The translations under genes and the position numbers were made by a program. The notes under the pieces were generated by a model. It ran no database searches. It was not told where the DNA came from and saw only the letters and a list, made by a program, of their open reading frames with translations. 64,000 nucleotides of DNA from Chloroflexus aurantiacus J-10-fl (lineage in GTDB: Bacteria; Chloroflexota; Chloroflexia; Chloroflexales; Chloroflexaceae): NCBI RefSeq assembly GCF_000018865.1, contig NC_010175.1, forward strand, positions 3,224,001 through 3,288,000, written 5' to 3'. Positions 1-8,015 of the stretch are shown here, in pieces. How positions within the stretch are numbered: position 1 is the first letter of the stretch; each line of letters starts with the position of its first letter.

Positions 1-1
1 G

Positions 2-280
2 TGCCGCACCTGTGGTGCGATCTTCAATATCTATTACTTCCCGTCGCATCGGCCAGGTATCTGCGACGCCTGCGGCGGCAAACTCTATCAACGGAGCGAT
101 GACTCGATCGAGACGGCGCAGCACCGATTAGATGTCTATTTTGCTCAGACAATGCCGCTGATTGAATACTATCAGCGACAGGGTATTCTGCACGAAATCG
201 ATGGTCAACGTGAGATCGCGCTCGTGACAGAGGCAATGCTAAAAGCGCTCAGCCCATATCTGGCTCCAGCGCAGCCGTAG
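2..280 (+). CDS. adk: Adenylate kinase, C-terminal part (cut by window edge)
   Basis: The readable frame encodes the last 92 residues of an adenylate kinase, which interconverts ATP, AMP and ADP in the cytoplasm. The fragment opens inside the LID domain. Two CxxC pairs (CRTC and CDAC) form the zinc-binding LID seen in many Gram-positive and Chloroflexota enzymes. It continues with the core helix around DSIETAQHRLDVY, whose DD and R residues are typical of the family. The N-terminal P-loop lies upstream of the window. The gene ends 12 bases before infA, the usual secY-adk-infA order of ribosomal protein operons. Identification is firm; only the start is unseen. Confidence 0.93.
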   Translation, partial: CRTCGAIFNIYYFPSHRPGICDACGGKLYQRSDDSIETAQHRLDVYFAQTMPLIEYYQRQGILHEIDGQREIALVTEAMLKALSPYLAPAQP

Positions 281-292
281 GTTAGGAGACAT

Positions 293-514
293 ATGTCAAA
301 GAAGAAAGACGTCATCGAGATGGAGGGTACCATCACGGAACCATTGCCAAACGCAATGTTCCGGGTACAGCTCGATAATGGGCACGAAGTACTGGCTCAC
401 ATCTCGGGCAAGATGCGGATGAACTACATTCGTATCTTGAAGGGAGACCGGGTGCTGGTTGAATTATCGCCATATGACCTGACCCGGGGACGTATTACGT
501 ATCGTTATAAGTAG
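293..514 (+). CDS. infA: Translation initiation factor IF-1
   Basis: This 73-residue protein is the full usual length of IF-1, a single OB-fold that occupies the ribosomal A site during initiation. The typical motifs are present: [18 protein letters not shown] near residue 10, the [14 protein letters not shown] stretch in the middle, and the [16 protein letters not shown] end. The ATG follows a TTAGGAGAC ribosome binding site. It sits between adk and rpmJ in the conserved ribosomal operon, so it is probably co-transcribed with both. Confidence 0.98.
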   Translation: MSKKKDVIEMEGTITEPLPNAMFRVQLDNGHEVLAHISGKMRMNYIRILKGDRVLVELSPYDLTRGRITYRYK

Positions 515-562
515 GGGGCGCGACGCAGCACGGCGGCGTCCGCCGCCGCAAAGGAGGCAACA

Positions 563-679
563 ATGAAAGTGCGAGCGTCGGTAAAGCCGCGCTGCGAGTA
601 TTGCAAGGTGATTAAGCGCAAGGGCGTGATCCGGGTGATCTGCTCGCGTACACCGAAGCATAAACAGCGGCAAGGATAA
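563..679 (+). CDS. rpmJ: 50S ribosomal protein L36
   Basis: This 38-codon gene encodes L36. The protein begins [14 protein letters not shown] and contains the zinc ribbon ligands Cys11, Cys14, Cys27 and His33, the C+ (zinc-binding) form of L36. An AAAGGAGGC ribosome binding site sits a few bases before the ATG. Its position between infA and rpsM is the standard bacterial order and leaves little doubt about the call. Confidence 0.97.
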   Translation: MKVRASVKPRCEYCKVIKRKGVIRVICSRTPKHKQRQG

Positions 680-775
680 CAACGACTAATTGTTAACCAT
701 TCATACGGGTAAAGTGGTGCATGCTCGCCGGTATCAGTTGGCCGGCAGAGTGTATCAGGAGCAAAGAGGTCTGGC

Positions 776-1159
776 ATGGCACGTATTGCCGGGGTTGATA
801 TTCCCCGCAACAAGAAGATCGAGATTGCGATCACCTACATCTACGGTATTGGGCGCTCGAACGGCATGGAGATTCTGCGCAAGGCAAATGTGAATCCAGA
901 ACGCCGGGTGCGCGACCTGACCGAAGAAGAAGTTGGGCGTATTCGCGAAATTGTTGATCGCGAATATCGGGTTGAAGGCGATCTGCGTCGTGAGGTACAG
1001 TTGAATATCAAACGCCTGATGGATATTGGCTGCTACCGGGGCCTGCGCCACCGCCGTGGTATGCCGGTACGTGGGCAGCGCACTCGCACCAATGCGCGTA
1101 CACGCCGTGGGCGGCGCGGTCAGGCGATCGGTATCAAGAAGAAGGCGACCAAGAAATAG
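776..1159 (+). CDS. rpsM: 30S ribosomal protein S13
   Basis: The 127-residue product is a full-length S13, which sits in the head of the small subunit and contacts the P-site tRNA and the large subunit. It starts [20 protein letters not shown], carries the helix-two-turn-helix region YIYGIGRS, and ends in the basic [14 protein letters not shown] tail that reaches the decoding region. The last residues KKKATKK are typical. The start ATG follows GCAAAGAGGT. It lies 20 bases before rpsK, in the rpsM-rpsK-rpsD-rpoA-rplQ block. Confidence 0.98.
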   Translation: MARIAGVDIPRNKKIEIAITYIYGIGRSNGMEILRKANVNPERRVRDLTEEEVGRIREIVDREYRVEGDLRREVQLNIKRLMDIGCYRGLRHRRGMPVRGQRTRTNARTRRGRRGQAIGIKKKATKK

Positions 1160-1179
1160 TTGCAATTAAGGAGTGAGGC

Positions 1180-1590
1180 ATGCCCGCCAAGGGAAAAACG
1201 ACTACCACGACACGCCAGCGCGGTAAGCGCCGTGAGCGAAAGAATGTGCCGCGGGGTCAGGCGCATATTCAGAGCACGTTCAACAATACAATCGTTACAA
1301 TTACCGATCCGCAAGGCGCGGTCGTATGTTGGGCCAGTGCCGGTCAGAGTGGATTTAAGGGTTCGCGGAAGAGCACACCTTATGCCGCTCAGGTGGCTGC
1401 GGAGAATGCGGCACGCAAAGCAATGGAAAATGGTATGCGCTCGGTTGAGGTCTTTGTGAAAGGCCCTGGCGCCGGACGCGAAGCCGCTATCCGTTCGTTG
1501 CAGGCTGCCGGTTTGCAGATTACTGCAATTACCGACGTGACACCGATTCCACATAACGGCTGCCGGCCACCGAAGCGGCGACGGGTCTGA
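1180..1590 (+). CDS. rpsK: 30S ribosomal protein S11
   Basis: The 136-residue protein is S11 of the small-subunit platform. Family motifs include [40 protein letters not shown] and the C-terminal [20 protein letters not shown], which packs near the decoding-site rRNA. A GGAGTGAGGC element precedes the ATG. The gene is followed by an unusually long 193-base gap before rpsD, described separately, while other junctions in this operon are short. Confidence 0.98.
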   Translation: MPAKGKTTTTTRQRGKRRERKNVPRGQAHIQSTFNNTIVTITDPQGAVVCWASAGQSGFKGSRKSTPYAAQVAAENAARKAMENGMRSVEVFVKGPGAGREAAIRSLQAAGLQITAITDVTPIPHNGCRPPKRRRV

Positions 1591-1619
1591 TTGGACGTTT
1601 TCGCTGTTGTTATGCTGCA

Positions 1620-1747
1620 CTGTGAGACGACCGCACCTGGAACCGGAGGGCTTAGTTCCCGGACGCCCACTGCGGTAGTGTCTGCCGCCGGCAGCACTGG
1701 CGCCCATCTCACAGGCTGGAACAGAGATGCGTAGCTTATAACTACGC
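1620..1747 (+). promoter_or_regulatory. Structured leader upstream of rpsD (candidate r-protein autoregulatory element)
   Basis: Between rpsK and rpsD a perfect 8-bp pair (CTGTGAGA at 1620-1627, TCTCACAG at 1707-1714) encloses about 80 bases. Inside are further short hairpins such as CACT/AGTG and CTGCC/GGCAG. A second outer hairpin, GCGTAG/CTACGC (1729-1734, 1742-1747), lies just before the ribosome binding site of rpsD. S4 is a known translational autoregulator in several phyla, so an S4-binding leader is a reasonable inference. The sequence does not itself show which protein binds. Confidence 0.45.
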
Positions 1748-1783
1748 CAGTGAAGGATTAGTGAACAAAGGATACATAAGACT

Positions 1784-2404
1784 ATGGCGCGATATATAGG
1801 ACCAGTCGGCAAGGTAAGCCGACGACTCGGCATCGGAATTACCGAAAAAGGTCTGCGCATTCTGAATAAGCGGTCGGATCCGCCGGGACAGCACGGTGCT
1901 GCGGCCCGTCGCCGGCAGTTGTCCGATTATGGCATGCAGTTGCGCGAAAAACAGAAGGCAAAATTTCTATACGGCGTCCTTGAGCGCCAGTTCCGCCGCC
2001 TGTTTGAGCAGGCATCGCGGCGTAGTGGTGTTACCGGTGAGTATCTGTTGAGTCTGCTTGAACGCCGACTCGATAATGTTGTGTATCGCCTCGGTTTTGC
2101 TACCACACGCGCTCAGGCACGGCAATTGGTTAACCACGGCCATATCGTTGTTGATGGTCGCAAAACAAATATCCCGTCGTATACGGTGAAGGTCGGCCAG
2201 GTTATTGCAGTACGCCCGCAGAGCCGTAGCCGTACCTACTTCAAGAATCTGGTTGATAGTGGTGTGCTGAATAAGCATCGGGCGCCGGAATGGCTCCGTC
2301 TTAACGCAGCCGAGCTTTCTGGAACAGTCGTTGCTTTACCACGTCGTGAAGATGCAGAGGCCGGCATTAACGAGCAGTTGATCGTCGAGTTCTATAGCCG
2401 GTAG
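1784..2404 (+). CDS. rpsD: 30S ribosomal protein S4
   Basis: The 206-residue product is S4, a primary 16S rRNA binder that nucleates small-subunit assembly. It opens [19 protein letters not shown]. The S4 RNA-binding domain lies around residues 95-160, with [21 protein letters not shown] and [20 protein letters not shown]. The N-terminal zinc-type cysteines found in some S4 proteins are absent, so this is the C-minus form. It follows a 193-base structured leader and precedes rpoA by 44 bases. Confidence 0.98.
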   Translation: MARYIGPVGKVSRRLGIGITEKGLRILNKRSDPPGQHGAAARRRQLSDYGMQLREKQKAKFLYGVLERQFRRLFEQASRRSGVTGEYLLSLLERRLDNVVYRLGFATTRAQARQLVNHGHIVVDGRKTNIPSYTVKVGQVIAVRPQSRSRTYFKNLVDSGVLNKHRAPEWLRLNAAELSGTVVALPRREDAEAGINEQLIVEFYSR

Positions 2405-2448
2405 ACGCTCCCGTTTGTGGGACGTGAACAAAGAAATGGGAGGCAGCA

Positions 2449-3405
2449 GTGCTCGATATTGCACAACCAAAGATTGAGGTTGTTGAAGCAACTGAAACCT
2501 TTGGGCGCTTTAAAATCGAGCCGCTCGATCCGGGCTATGGGCATACGCTCGGCAATGCGCTTCGGCGCGTGCTGCTCACGGCTATTCCCGGATCGGCGAT
2601 CACCCACGTGCGCATTGCGGGTGTCTATCAGGAGACGGATGTTATCCCCGGTATGACCGAGGATGTCGTGGAACTGATCTTAAACCTGAAAGGCATCCAT
2701 TTACGCGGTCGCCACGAGGGAACGGTACAGGCAACGATCCAGAAACAGGGTCCGGCGATTGTGACGGCTGCTGATCTGATGTTGCCAGAAGGACTGTCGG
2801 TCGTTGACCCTACACACTATATCTGTACGCTTGAGCACGATCAGGCGCGGATTGAGATAACGGCAACGATTGAACACGGTCGCGGGTACCTGTCAGCCGA
2901 TCAACGAGGTATTCTGCCGCTCGGTGAGTTTCCAATCGATGCTATCTTTACGCCCGTACCGCGGGTTAATTATGTGGTAGAAAACACTCGTATTGGACAG
3001 GCTACCGACTACGACCGGCTAATCCTTGAGGTTTGGACAAACGGTACGATACGGGCGCAGGAAGCACTTGATTACGCGGCTCGCGTCCTGGTGCATTACT
3101 ACACGACGATTGCGAATTTTAACCGATTGATGGTTGAACCGGCAGCCCAACCGGAGACAAACGGGCTGGAGATACCGGCTCATGTCTATGATACGTCGAT
3201 TGAGACGCTTGACCTCTCAACCCGTACCTACAACTGCTTAAAACGGGCTGAAATTACCAAAATTGGTCAAGTGCTTCAGATGGACGAGAAGGCGTTGCTC
3301 TCGGTTCGCAATCTTGGCCAGAAGTCAATGGAAGAAATTCGCGATAAACTGATCGAACGGGGTTATATTCCGCGAGTGCTTCCGCAAAGTGGAGCATCGC
3401 GCTAA
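2449..3405 (+). CDS. rpoA: DNA-directed RNA polymerase subunit alpha
   Basis: The 318-residue protein is the alpha subunit that dimerises to seed RNA polymerase assembly and contacts UP elements and activators. The N-terminal dimerisation domain spans about residues 1-235 (FKIEPLDPGYGHTLGNALRRVLL, DVVELILNLKGI, GYLSADQRG). A linker follows, then the helix-hairpin-helix C-terminal domain (IETLDLSTRTYNCLKRAEI, LLSVRNLGQKSMEEIRDKL). The start is a GTG preceded by GGGAGGCAGCA. It lies in the normal place between rpsD and rplQ. Confidence 0.98.
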   Translation: MLDIAQPKIEVVEATETFGRFKIEPLDPGYGHTLGNALRRVLLTAIPGSAITHVRIAGVYQETDVIPGMTEDVVELILNLKGIHLRGRHEGTVQATIQKQGPAIVTAADLMLPEGLSVVDPTHYICTLEHDQARIEITATIEHGRGYLSADQRGILPLGEFPIDAIFTPVPRVNYVVENTRIGQATDYDRLILEVWTNGTIRAQEALDYAARVLVHYYTTIANFNRLMVEPAAQPETNGLEIPAHVYDTSIETLDLSTRTYNCLKRAEITKIGQVLQMDEKALLSVRNLGQKSMEEIRDKLIERGYIPRVLPQSGASR

Positions 3406-3420
3406 TACAAGGATACGACC

Positions 3421-3771
3421 ATGCGACATCGACATGCCGGAAAATTATTGGGGCGGTCGTATGAGCATCGTAAGGCGCTCTACCGCAACTTGATGATCGC
3501 CCTGATTGAGCATAAGAAGATTAAGACAACGCTGGCAAAGGCGCGCGCTGTCCAGCCCGAAGTTGAAGCTCTCATCTCAATTGCGCGCGAAGATACACCG
3601 CATGCCCGCCGTATGGCCCTCTCGAAGCTGGCCAGCAAGGAGGCAATGCGAAAACTGTTTACCTTTGCTCCTACCACCTACGGTGGCCGGAATGGTGGGT
3701 ACACCCGGATCACAAAACTGGGACCACGCCGGGGTGATGGAGCCGAGATGGCATTGATTGAGTTGATCTGA
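3421..3771 (+). CDS. rplQ: 50S ribosomal protein L17
   Basis: The 116-residue protein is L17, which lines the outside of the peptide exit tunnel. It starts [20 protein letters not shown] and has [20 protein letters not shown] and the end [29 protein letters not shown], all diagnostic. The TGA stop overlaps the ATG of truA (ATGA), implying translational coupling. Confidence 0.98.
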   Translation: MRHRHAGKLLGRSYEHRKALYRNLMIALIEHKKIKTTLAKARAVQPEVEALISIAREDTPHARRMALSKLASKEAMRKLFTFAPTTYGGRNGGYTRITKLGPRRGDGAEMALIELI

Positions 3772-4607
3772 TGCGCACGATTGCGCTGCTGTTAGCTTAT
3801 GACGGCACCGATTTTGCCGGGTCGCAATGGCAAACTGACATCCGAACTGTGCAGGGTGCCCTGGAGTCGGCATGGGAAGCGTTGACGCAAGAGCGGCGTC
3901 GGATTGTGCTGGCAGGCCGAACCGATGCCGGAGTTCACGCGACTGGTCAGGTCGCTCACGTCCAGACCACAACGCGCCACAATTTACAAACAATCTGGCG
4001 CGGTTTGAACGCTCACCTGCCGGTTGACCTGGCCATTCAGAATGTCGGGGAAGCAGTACCAGATTTTCACGCTCGCTTTAGTGCGATCCAGCGTGAGTAT
4101 CGTTACCTGATAGACTGTGCAGCAGCGCCGTTGCCACAACTTCGCCATCAAGTCTTGCACTACGCAGGTACACTTGATGTGGCGGCAATGACGGCAGCGC
4201 TCAAATTGCTGGAGGGAACGCACGATTTTGCTGCATTTACAACAGCAACGCCTGCCCAACGTTCTACCGTTCGCACCATGTATTGGACGCGGGTTGGGGA
4301 TTATGAATGGTTTGAGCGGCGTTTACTGGCTATCGAAGTAGCGGCAAATGCATTCCTCCAGCATATGGTGCGGATGATCGTCGGTACGCTCTTGCTGGTT
4401 GGGCGTGGGCGGATGACCGTCGATCAGTTTGGAGAGGTGTTGGCGAGTCGGGATCGCCGCCTGGCTGGTCCAACGGCGCCGGCTCACGGCTTAACATTAA
4501 CGGCAGTACGCTATCCGCCTGGCCTGATCCGCTGGGTGGAACCTTCAAAACGGCAAAATGGCACGACGAAGGTCGAACAGCCTTCGTCCTACGTACACGA
4601 GGAATAG
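3771..4607 (+). CDS. truA: tRNA pseudouridine(38-40) synthase
   Basis: The 278-residue protein makes pseudouridine at positions 38-40 of tRNA anticodon arms. The catalytic aspartate lies in the [16 protein letters not shown] motif (about residues 45-60). Other family motifs are [16 protein letters not shown] at the start, [14 protein letters not shown] and [19 protein letters not shown]. The C-terminal 20 residues (after [10 protein letters not shown]) are a nonconserved extension. Its start overlaps the rplQ stop by four bases, and the gene runs into rplM after 5 bases. Confidence 0.96.
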   Translation: MRTIALLLAYDGTDFAGSQWQTDIRTVQGALESAWEALTQERRRIVLAGRTDAGVHATGQVAHVQTTTRHNLQTIWRGLNAHLPVDLAIQNVGEAVPDFHARFSAIQREYRYLIDCAAAPLPQLRHQVLHYAGTLDVAAMTAALKLLEGTHDFAAFTTATPAQRSTVRTMYWTRVGDYEWFERRLLAIEVAANAFLQHMVRMIVGTLLLVGRGRMTVDQFGEVLASRDRRLAGPTAPAHGLTLTAVRYPPGLIRWVEPSKRQNGTTKVEQPSSYVHEE

Positions 4608-4612
4608 GTGCT

Positions 4613-5047
4613 GTGAAGACCTATCATCAAAAACCAACAGAAGTGCAGCGTGATTGGTATGTCATCGATGCGAGTGGTAAGGTGCTCGGTCGGCTGGCAA
4701 CACAGATCAGTACACTGCTGCGCGGCAAGCACAAACCAACTTTCACGCCGTCAATTGACGGTGGTGATTTCGTGATCGTGGTGAACGCTGAGAAGATCGT
4801 ATTGACCGGACGCAAACCGGATCAAAAAATCTACTACCGCCACACCGGTTATCCGGGTGGTATCAAGGCGACACCGTACAAAATGATGCTGGCAAAGCAT
4901 CCTGACCGCATTCTGCGCCTCGCGGTGAAGCGCATGTTGCCAAAAAACCGCATGGGTCGCCGATTGCTAAGTAAGCTGCGCATCTACGCCGGGCCGAACC
5001 ACCCGCACGCGGCGCAGCAACCAAAACCCTATATCCCACGCTGGTAA
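4613..5047 (+). CDS. rplM: 50S ribosomal protein L13
   Basis: The 144-residue protein is L13, an early assembly protein of the large subunit. It shows [38 protein letters not shown], the [14 protein letters not shown] motif and the [20 protein letters not shown] block. The start is a GTG directly behind AGGAATAGGTGCT. It pairs with rpsI, as in most bacteria. Confidence 0.97.
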   Translation: MKTYHQKPTEVQRDWYVIDASGKVLGRLATQISTLLRGKHKPTFTPSIDGGDFVIVVNAEKIVLTGRKPDQKIYYRHTGYPGGIKATPYKMMLAKHPDRILRLAVKRMLPKNRMGRRLLSKLRIYAGPNHPHAAQQPKPYIPRW

Positions 5048-5137
5048 GGTTGTGGGTCGCTGAGTGGGAAACAATTGCGTTCCGTGTGCAGATTATGAAG
5101 TAGCACCATCGTGGTGCACAGGTGGTGAGGAGAAGGA

Positions 5138-5536
5138 ATGGAAGGCAAGCGCTATTATCAGGGCACCGGCCGCCGCAAGACTGCGGTGGCACGGGTACGC
5201 CTCTTCCCCGGTAGTGGGGATTTTATCGTCAATGGGAAAAAGCCGGAGGAGTACTTCGGCCGTCGTGAGCTGTTCCAGCACGAACTTCGCTTACCACTGG
5301 TGTTGACGAATCACCTCAACACCTTCAATGTGCTGGTAAAAGTGAAGGGTGGCGGCATTTCAAGCCAGGTTGGCGCTGTTCGCCATGGCATTGCTCGTGC
5401 GTTACTGGACTATGATAGCGAATTGCGGCCAACGCTCAAGCAGGCTGGCCTGCTGACCCGCGACCCACGAATGAAAGAGCGGAAGAAGGTCGGTCTCAAG
5501 CGTGCGCGCAAGGCGCCCCAGTACACCAAGCGTTAA
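5138..5536 (+). CDS. rpsI: 30S ribosomal protein S9
   Basis: The 132-residue S9 has the family start [20 protein letters not shown], the [20 protein letters not shown] centre and the basic tail [17 protein letters not shown]. The final arginine-type tail reaches the P-site tRNA. A GAGGAGAAGG ribosome binding site precedes the ATG. A strong 11-bp hairpin follows the stop codon and probably ends the long ribosomal transcript. Confidence 0.98.
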   Translation: MEGKRYYQGTGRRKTAVARVRLFPGSGDFIVNGKKPEEYFGRRELFQHELRLPLVLTNHLNTFNVLVKVKGGGISSQVGAVRHGIARALLDYDSELRPTLKQAGLLTRDPRMKERKKVGLKRARKAPQYTKR

Positions 5537-5564
5537 ACGGTGCGTGTCAGGGAATGCTGTAGAA

Positions 5565-5594
5565 GGCAGACGGTTTGCAGAACAACCGTCTGCC
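5565..5594 (+). terminator. Hairpin terminator after rpsI
   Basis: A perfect 11-bp inverted repeat (GGCAGACGGTT at 5565-5575, AACCGTCTGCC at 5584-5594) with an 8-base loop lies 28 bases past the rpsI stop. There is no clean U-tract behind it. It marks the likely end of the ribosomal operon and also argues against an upstream TTG start for rsmD, which would fall inside the stem. Confidence 0.65.
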
Positions 5595-5619
5595 ATCCGT
5601 TATATACTGCGACGGCAAG

Positions 5620-6198
5620 ATGCGAGTCATTACCGGCAAAGCTAAAGGGCATCGCTTAAAAGCACCGAAAGGACTGGGTACACGCCCGATGCTTGATCGG
5701 GTAAAGGAAGCACTCTTTTCAGTGCTGGAAGGGTATGGCCCAATCCGTGGGTCGGTGCTCGATCTGTATGCTGGTACGGGATCGCTCGGCATCGAATGTC
5801 TGTCACGTGGTGCTGATAGTGCTGATTTTGTCGAACGAAATGCCCATGTTTGCTCAATTATTGCCGATAACTTGCGGCATACTCGTTTCGAGCAGCAAGG
5901 CCATATCTACCATATGCCGGTAGATCGCTTTCTTCATCGGCAGCGTGGCATTGGACGCTATGATATAATCATCATGGATCCTCCATACGCTGATCCGACA
6001 ATCGAGGCGACAATGCAACTCGTTGCGAGCAGTGGCGTCGGCAAGGAAGGGAGCTTGTTAATTGTCGGGCATTCACCCCGTGTTGAACTGGATGATGACT
6101 ACCCTGGTCTGCACCGAATCAAATTTCGACGACTGGGTGATTCGTGCTTTTCGATCTACGAATTGACATCCATGAACACGTCCGAAACACAACAGTAA
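5620..6198 (+). CDS. rsmD: 16S rRNA (guanine(966)-N(2))-methyltransferase
   Basis: The 192-residue protein is RsmD, a Rossmann-fold SAM methyltransferase that modifies G966 of 16S rRNA. It begins MRVITGKAKGHRLKAPKG, the canonical RsmD start, followed by TRPMLDRVKEALFSVL. The SAM-binding motif is VLDLYAGTGSLGIECLSRGA and the catalytic motif is DIIIMDPPYAD. I chose the ATG at 5620 over an in-frame TTG at 5575 because the family starts with MRVI and the TTG lies in the terminator stem. It stops 3 bases before coaD, its common partner. Confidence 0.95.
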   Translation: MRVITGKAKGHRLKAPKGLGTRPMLDRVKEALFSVLEGYGPIRGSVLDLYAGTGSLGIECLSRGADSADFVERNAHVCSIIADNLRHTRFEQQGHIYHMPVDRFLHRQRGIGRYDIIIMDPPYADPTIEATMQLVASSGVGKEGSLLIVGHSPRVELDDDYPGLHRIKFRRLGDSCFSIYELTSMNTSETQQ

Positions 6199-6201
6199 CC
6201 T

Positions 6202-6687
6202 ATGCGCATCGCTATTTACCCTGGCAGCTTCGATCCGGTTACGTATGCTCACCTCGACATTGCCCGTCGTGCAACACGAATTTTTGATCGTGTGATCATG
6301 GCGGTATTTGATCGACCCCAGAAGCGGTTGCTCTTTTCCACAGCCGAGCGCTTGCAACTGTTACAGGCTGTAACTGCCGATCTGGTGAACGTTGAGGCAA
6401 CCAGCTATGAGATGCTTACCGTTGAGTTTGCCCGCCAGGTTGGGGCTTGTGCCATTGTTCGGGGACTGCGTGCCGGCAGTGACTTTGAAGCCGAGTTTCA
6501 GATGGCTCAGGTCAATCAGACGATTGATCCGAATATCGAAGTCGTTGTCTTGATGGCTGGACGCCAGTTTGCCCACATTAGCTCCACAGCAGTACGGGAA
6601 ATGGCCAGCCTTGGACGTGATCCGGTTGAGTTTACGCCGCCGGTTGTTGTGGCAGCTTTACGGGAGAAATTCGCACAGAGGGGGTGA
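6202..6687 (+). CDS. coaD: Phosphopantetheine adenylyltransferase
   Basis: The 161-residue enzyme transfers AMP from ATP to 4'-phosphopantetheine, the penultimate step of coenzyme A synthesis. The nucleotidyltransferase motif is [16 protein letters not shown], where the usual (T/H)xGH reads TYAH, so the glycine is an alanine. The second motif, [13 protein letters not shown], is intact, as is [18 protein letters not shown]. The stop codon overlaps the start of the next gene by four bases. Length and order (rsmD-coaD) are standard. Confidence 0.95.
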
Positions 6688-7118
6688 TCGCCATCGAACT
6701 GGATGATTTGATTGACGAGTTAGAAGAGGTGATCGCTGCCGGGATCCGCCTCCCCCTCAGTGGTGGGCGAACGTTGATCGATGAGACGCGGGTACTCGAG
6801 ATTATCGATCAGATGCGCACCGTTATTCCCGAAGAGATTCGGCGTGCTCGTCGGATTATTGCTGAGCAAGAGCAACTGCTCGCGACAGCGCAAGCCCGTG
6901 TCCAGGAGGTGTTAAGCGAGCGGGGTTTGCTGGCTGCTGTTGAAGCAGAACGCGAGCGCCTGCTCCAACAGGCTGAACAGGAAGCAGCAGAGGTGCGAGC
7001 TGGTGCTGATGCGTATGCCCGGCAGGTTCTCGAGGAACTTGATGAACGATTGAGTAAGCTGTTGAGCAGTGTACGCAATGGTTTGCACGCGCTGGAAGAA
7101 CGCCAATCGGGCGCTTGA
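6684..7118 (+). CDS. Coiled-coil protein of unknown function downstream of coaD
   Basis: The 144-residue product starts with a GTG overlapping the coaD stop. Residues about 3-50 resemble a short amphipathic domain ([45 protein letters not shown]). The rest is an almost unbroken Ala/Glu/Arg coiled coil up to [19 protein letters not shown]. There is no signal peptide or membrane segment. It resembles the ATP synthase b-subunit-like or DivIVA-like coiled-coil proteins often found next to coaD in Chloroflexota and Gram-positives. That resemblance is one of composition and context, and I assign no function. Confidence 0.75.
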
Positions 7119-7144
7119 CAATCCTCCGCTCTCTCGCCTATAAT
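7115..7144 (+). promoter_or_regulatory. Consensus sigma-70 type promoter
   Basis: TTGACA (7115-7120) and TATAAT (7139-7144) are both perfect hexamers separated by 18 bases. Transcription should start near 7151. The -35 box overlaps the stop codon of the preceding coiled-coil gene. The promoter would drive the YceD-like gene and rpmF. Confidence 0.8.
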
Positions 7145-7187
7145 TCGGCGCTTGTGGCGGAACAACGGTGCGCCACGGGTGGATGCT

Positions 7188-7721
7188 ATGACTGCATTAC
7201 GATTTAATCTCGCGCAATTACTGCGCGAAGAAATGGGAGCGCGACGAGACATCTCGTTTAGTGAGCCAGCCTTGCCGCTTGACGAGGAGTTGACGCTTCG
7301 TAATATTACCGGCCGCCTGCGCCTGACCCGGACAGCGGCTGGAGTGTTCGCTCAGGTAACGGTTCACGGTACTGTGACGCTTACCTGCGTGCGTTCACTC
7401 GAACCGTTTGATTATGAACTTGACCTCGATTTCAGCGATCAGTTTTACGCTGTTGTTGATGTGGTGAATGGGCATAAGTTACCGCAACCAGTCGAAGATG
7501 ATCCTTTCATGCTCGATGAGTTGCACCATATTGATATTGGTGAAGCGATCCGTAGCTACGCGCTGATCAATTTGCCGATGAATCCAATTGCACCGGCTTA
7601 CCGTGATCAGCCAGTCAATTACACTGTTGCGTCTGAGGGAATTGAGGACGACGATACACTCGTCGATGACCGTTTTGCTGCTTTGCGAGAATGGGCCAAG
7701 CGGCAACGTAATCAACATTGA
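7188..7721 (+). CDS. yceD: DUF177 / YceD family protein
   Basis: The protein (177 residues from ATG 7188) belongs to the YceD/DUF177 family, which is nearly always encoded just before rpmF and has been tied to 23S rRNA accumulation. Typical features are the beta-rich core VTVHGTVTLTCVRSLEPFDYEL, the acidic LDFSDQFYAVV and DPFMLDELHHIDIGEAIRSYALINLPMNPI. An in-frame TTG at 7152 falls at the predicted transcription start, so ATG 7188 (or GTG 7179) is the better start. The gene ends 12 bases before rpmF. Confidence 0.88.
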   Translation: MTALRFNLAQLLREEMGARRDISFSEPALPLDEELTLRNITGRLRLTRTAAGVFAQVTVHGTVTLTCVRSLEPFDYELDLDFSDQFYAVVDVVNGHKLPQPVEDDPFMLDELHHIDIGEAIRSYALINLPMNPIAPAYRDQPVNYTVASEGIEDDDTLVDDRFAALREWAKRQRNQH

Positions 7722-7733
7722 GGAGTAACAATC

Positions 7734-7919
7734 ATGGGAGCAGTACCAAAGCGAAAAGTCTCGCGCCATCGGCGTGGCAACCGCCGCCAGCACCTTGCCC
7801 TTACCCCGCCAGTTATGGTCGTGTGTCCGAATTGTGGTGAACTGATGCGGGCACATCGCGTGTGTCTGGCTTGTGGATACTACAAGGGCCGGCAAGTGCT
7901 CAAAGTGGCGTCGGAATAA
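7734..7919 (+). CDS. rpmF: 50S ribosomal protein L32
   Basis: The 61-residue protein is L32. It begins MGAVPKRKVSRHRRGNRR and carries a CxxC-x9-CxxC zinc ribbon (CPNCGELMRAHRVCLACGYY). A TTGAGGAGTAAC ribosome binding site precedes the ATG. The yceD-rpmF-fabH order links ribosome and fatty-acid synthesis genes, as in many bacteria, though here a strong hairpin separates rpmF and fabH. Confidence 0.97.
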   Translation: MGAVPKRKVSRHRRGNRRQHLALTPPVMVVCPNCGELMRAHRVCLACGYYKGRQVLKVASE

Positions 7920-7950
7920 CCATACGCTTGTCTTCTACAGGGAATCGGGC

Positions 7951-7995
7951 ATGAAAGGGCTGCCTGCCGGGGTCATCGGGCTGGCAGCCTTTCAT
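7951..7995 (+). terminator. Hairpin terminator between rpmF and fabH
   Basis: ATGAAAGGGCTGCC (7951-7964) and GGCAGCCTTTCAT (7983-7995) pair over 13 bp with one bulged G and an 18-base loop. The stem lies in the 96-base gap between rpmF and fabH. It could end or attenuate the rpmF transcript; no long U-run follows. Confidence 0.5.
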
Positions 7996-8015
7996 CATAA
8001 GTAGATAGAAAGGGC

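Noticed and set aside
5575-5619. Upstream TTG start for rsmD
   Set aside because: The codon is inside the rpsI terminator stem and the family starts at MRVITG.
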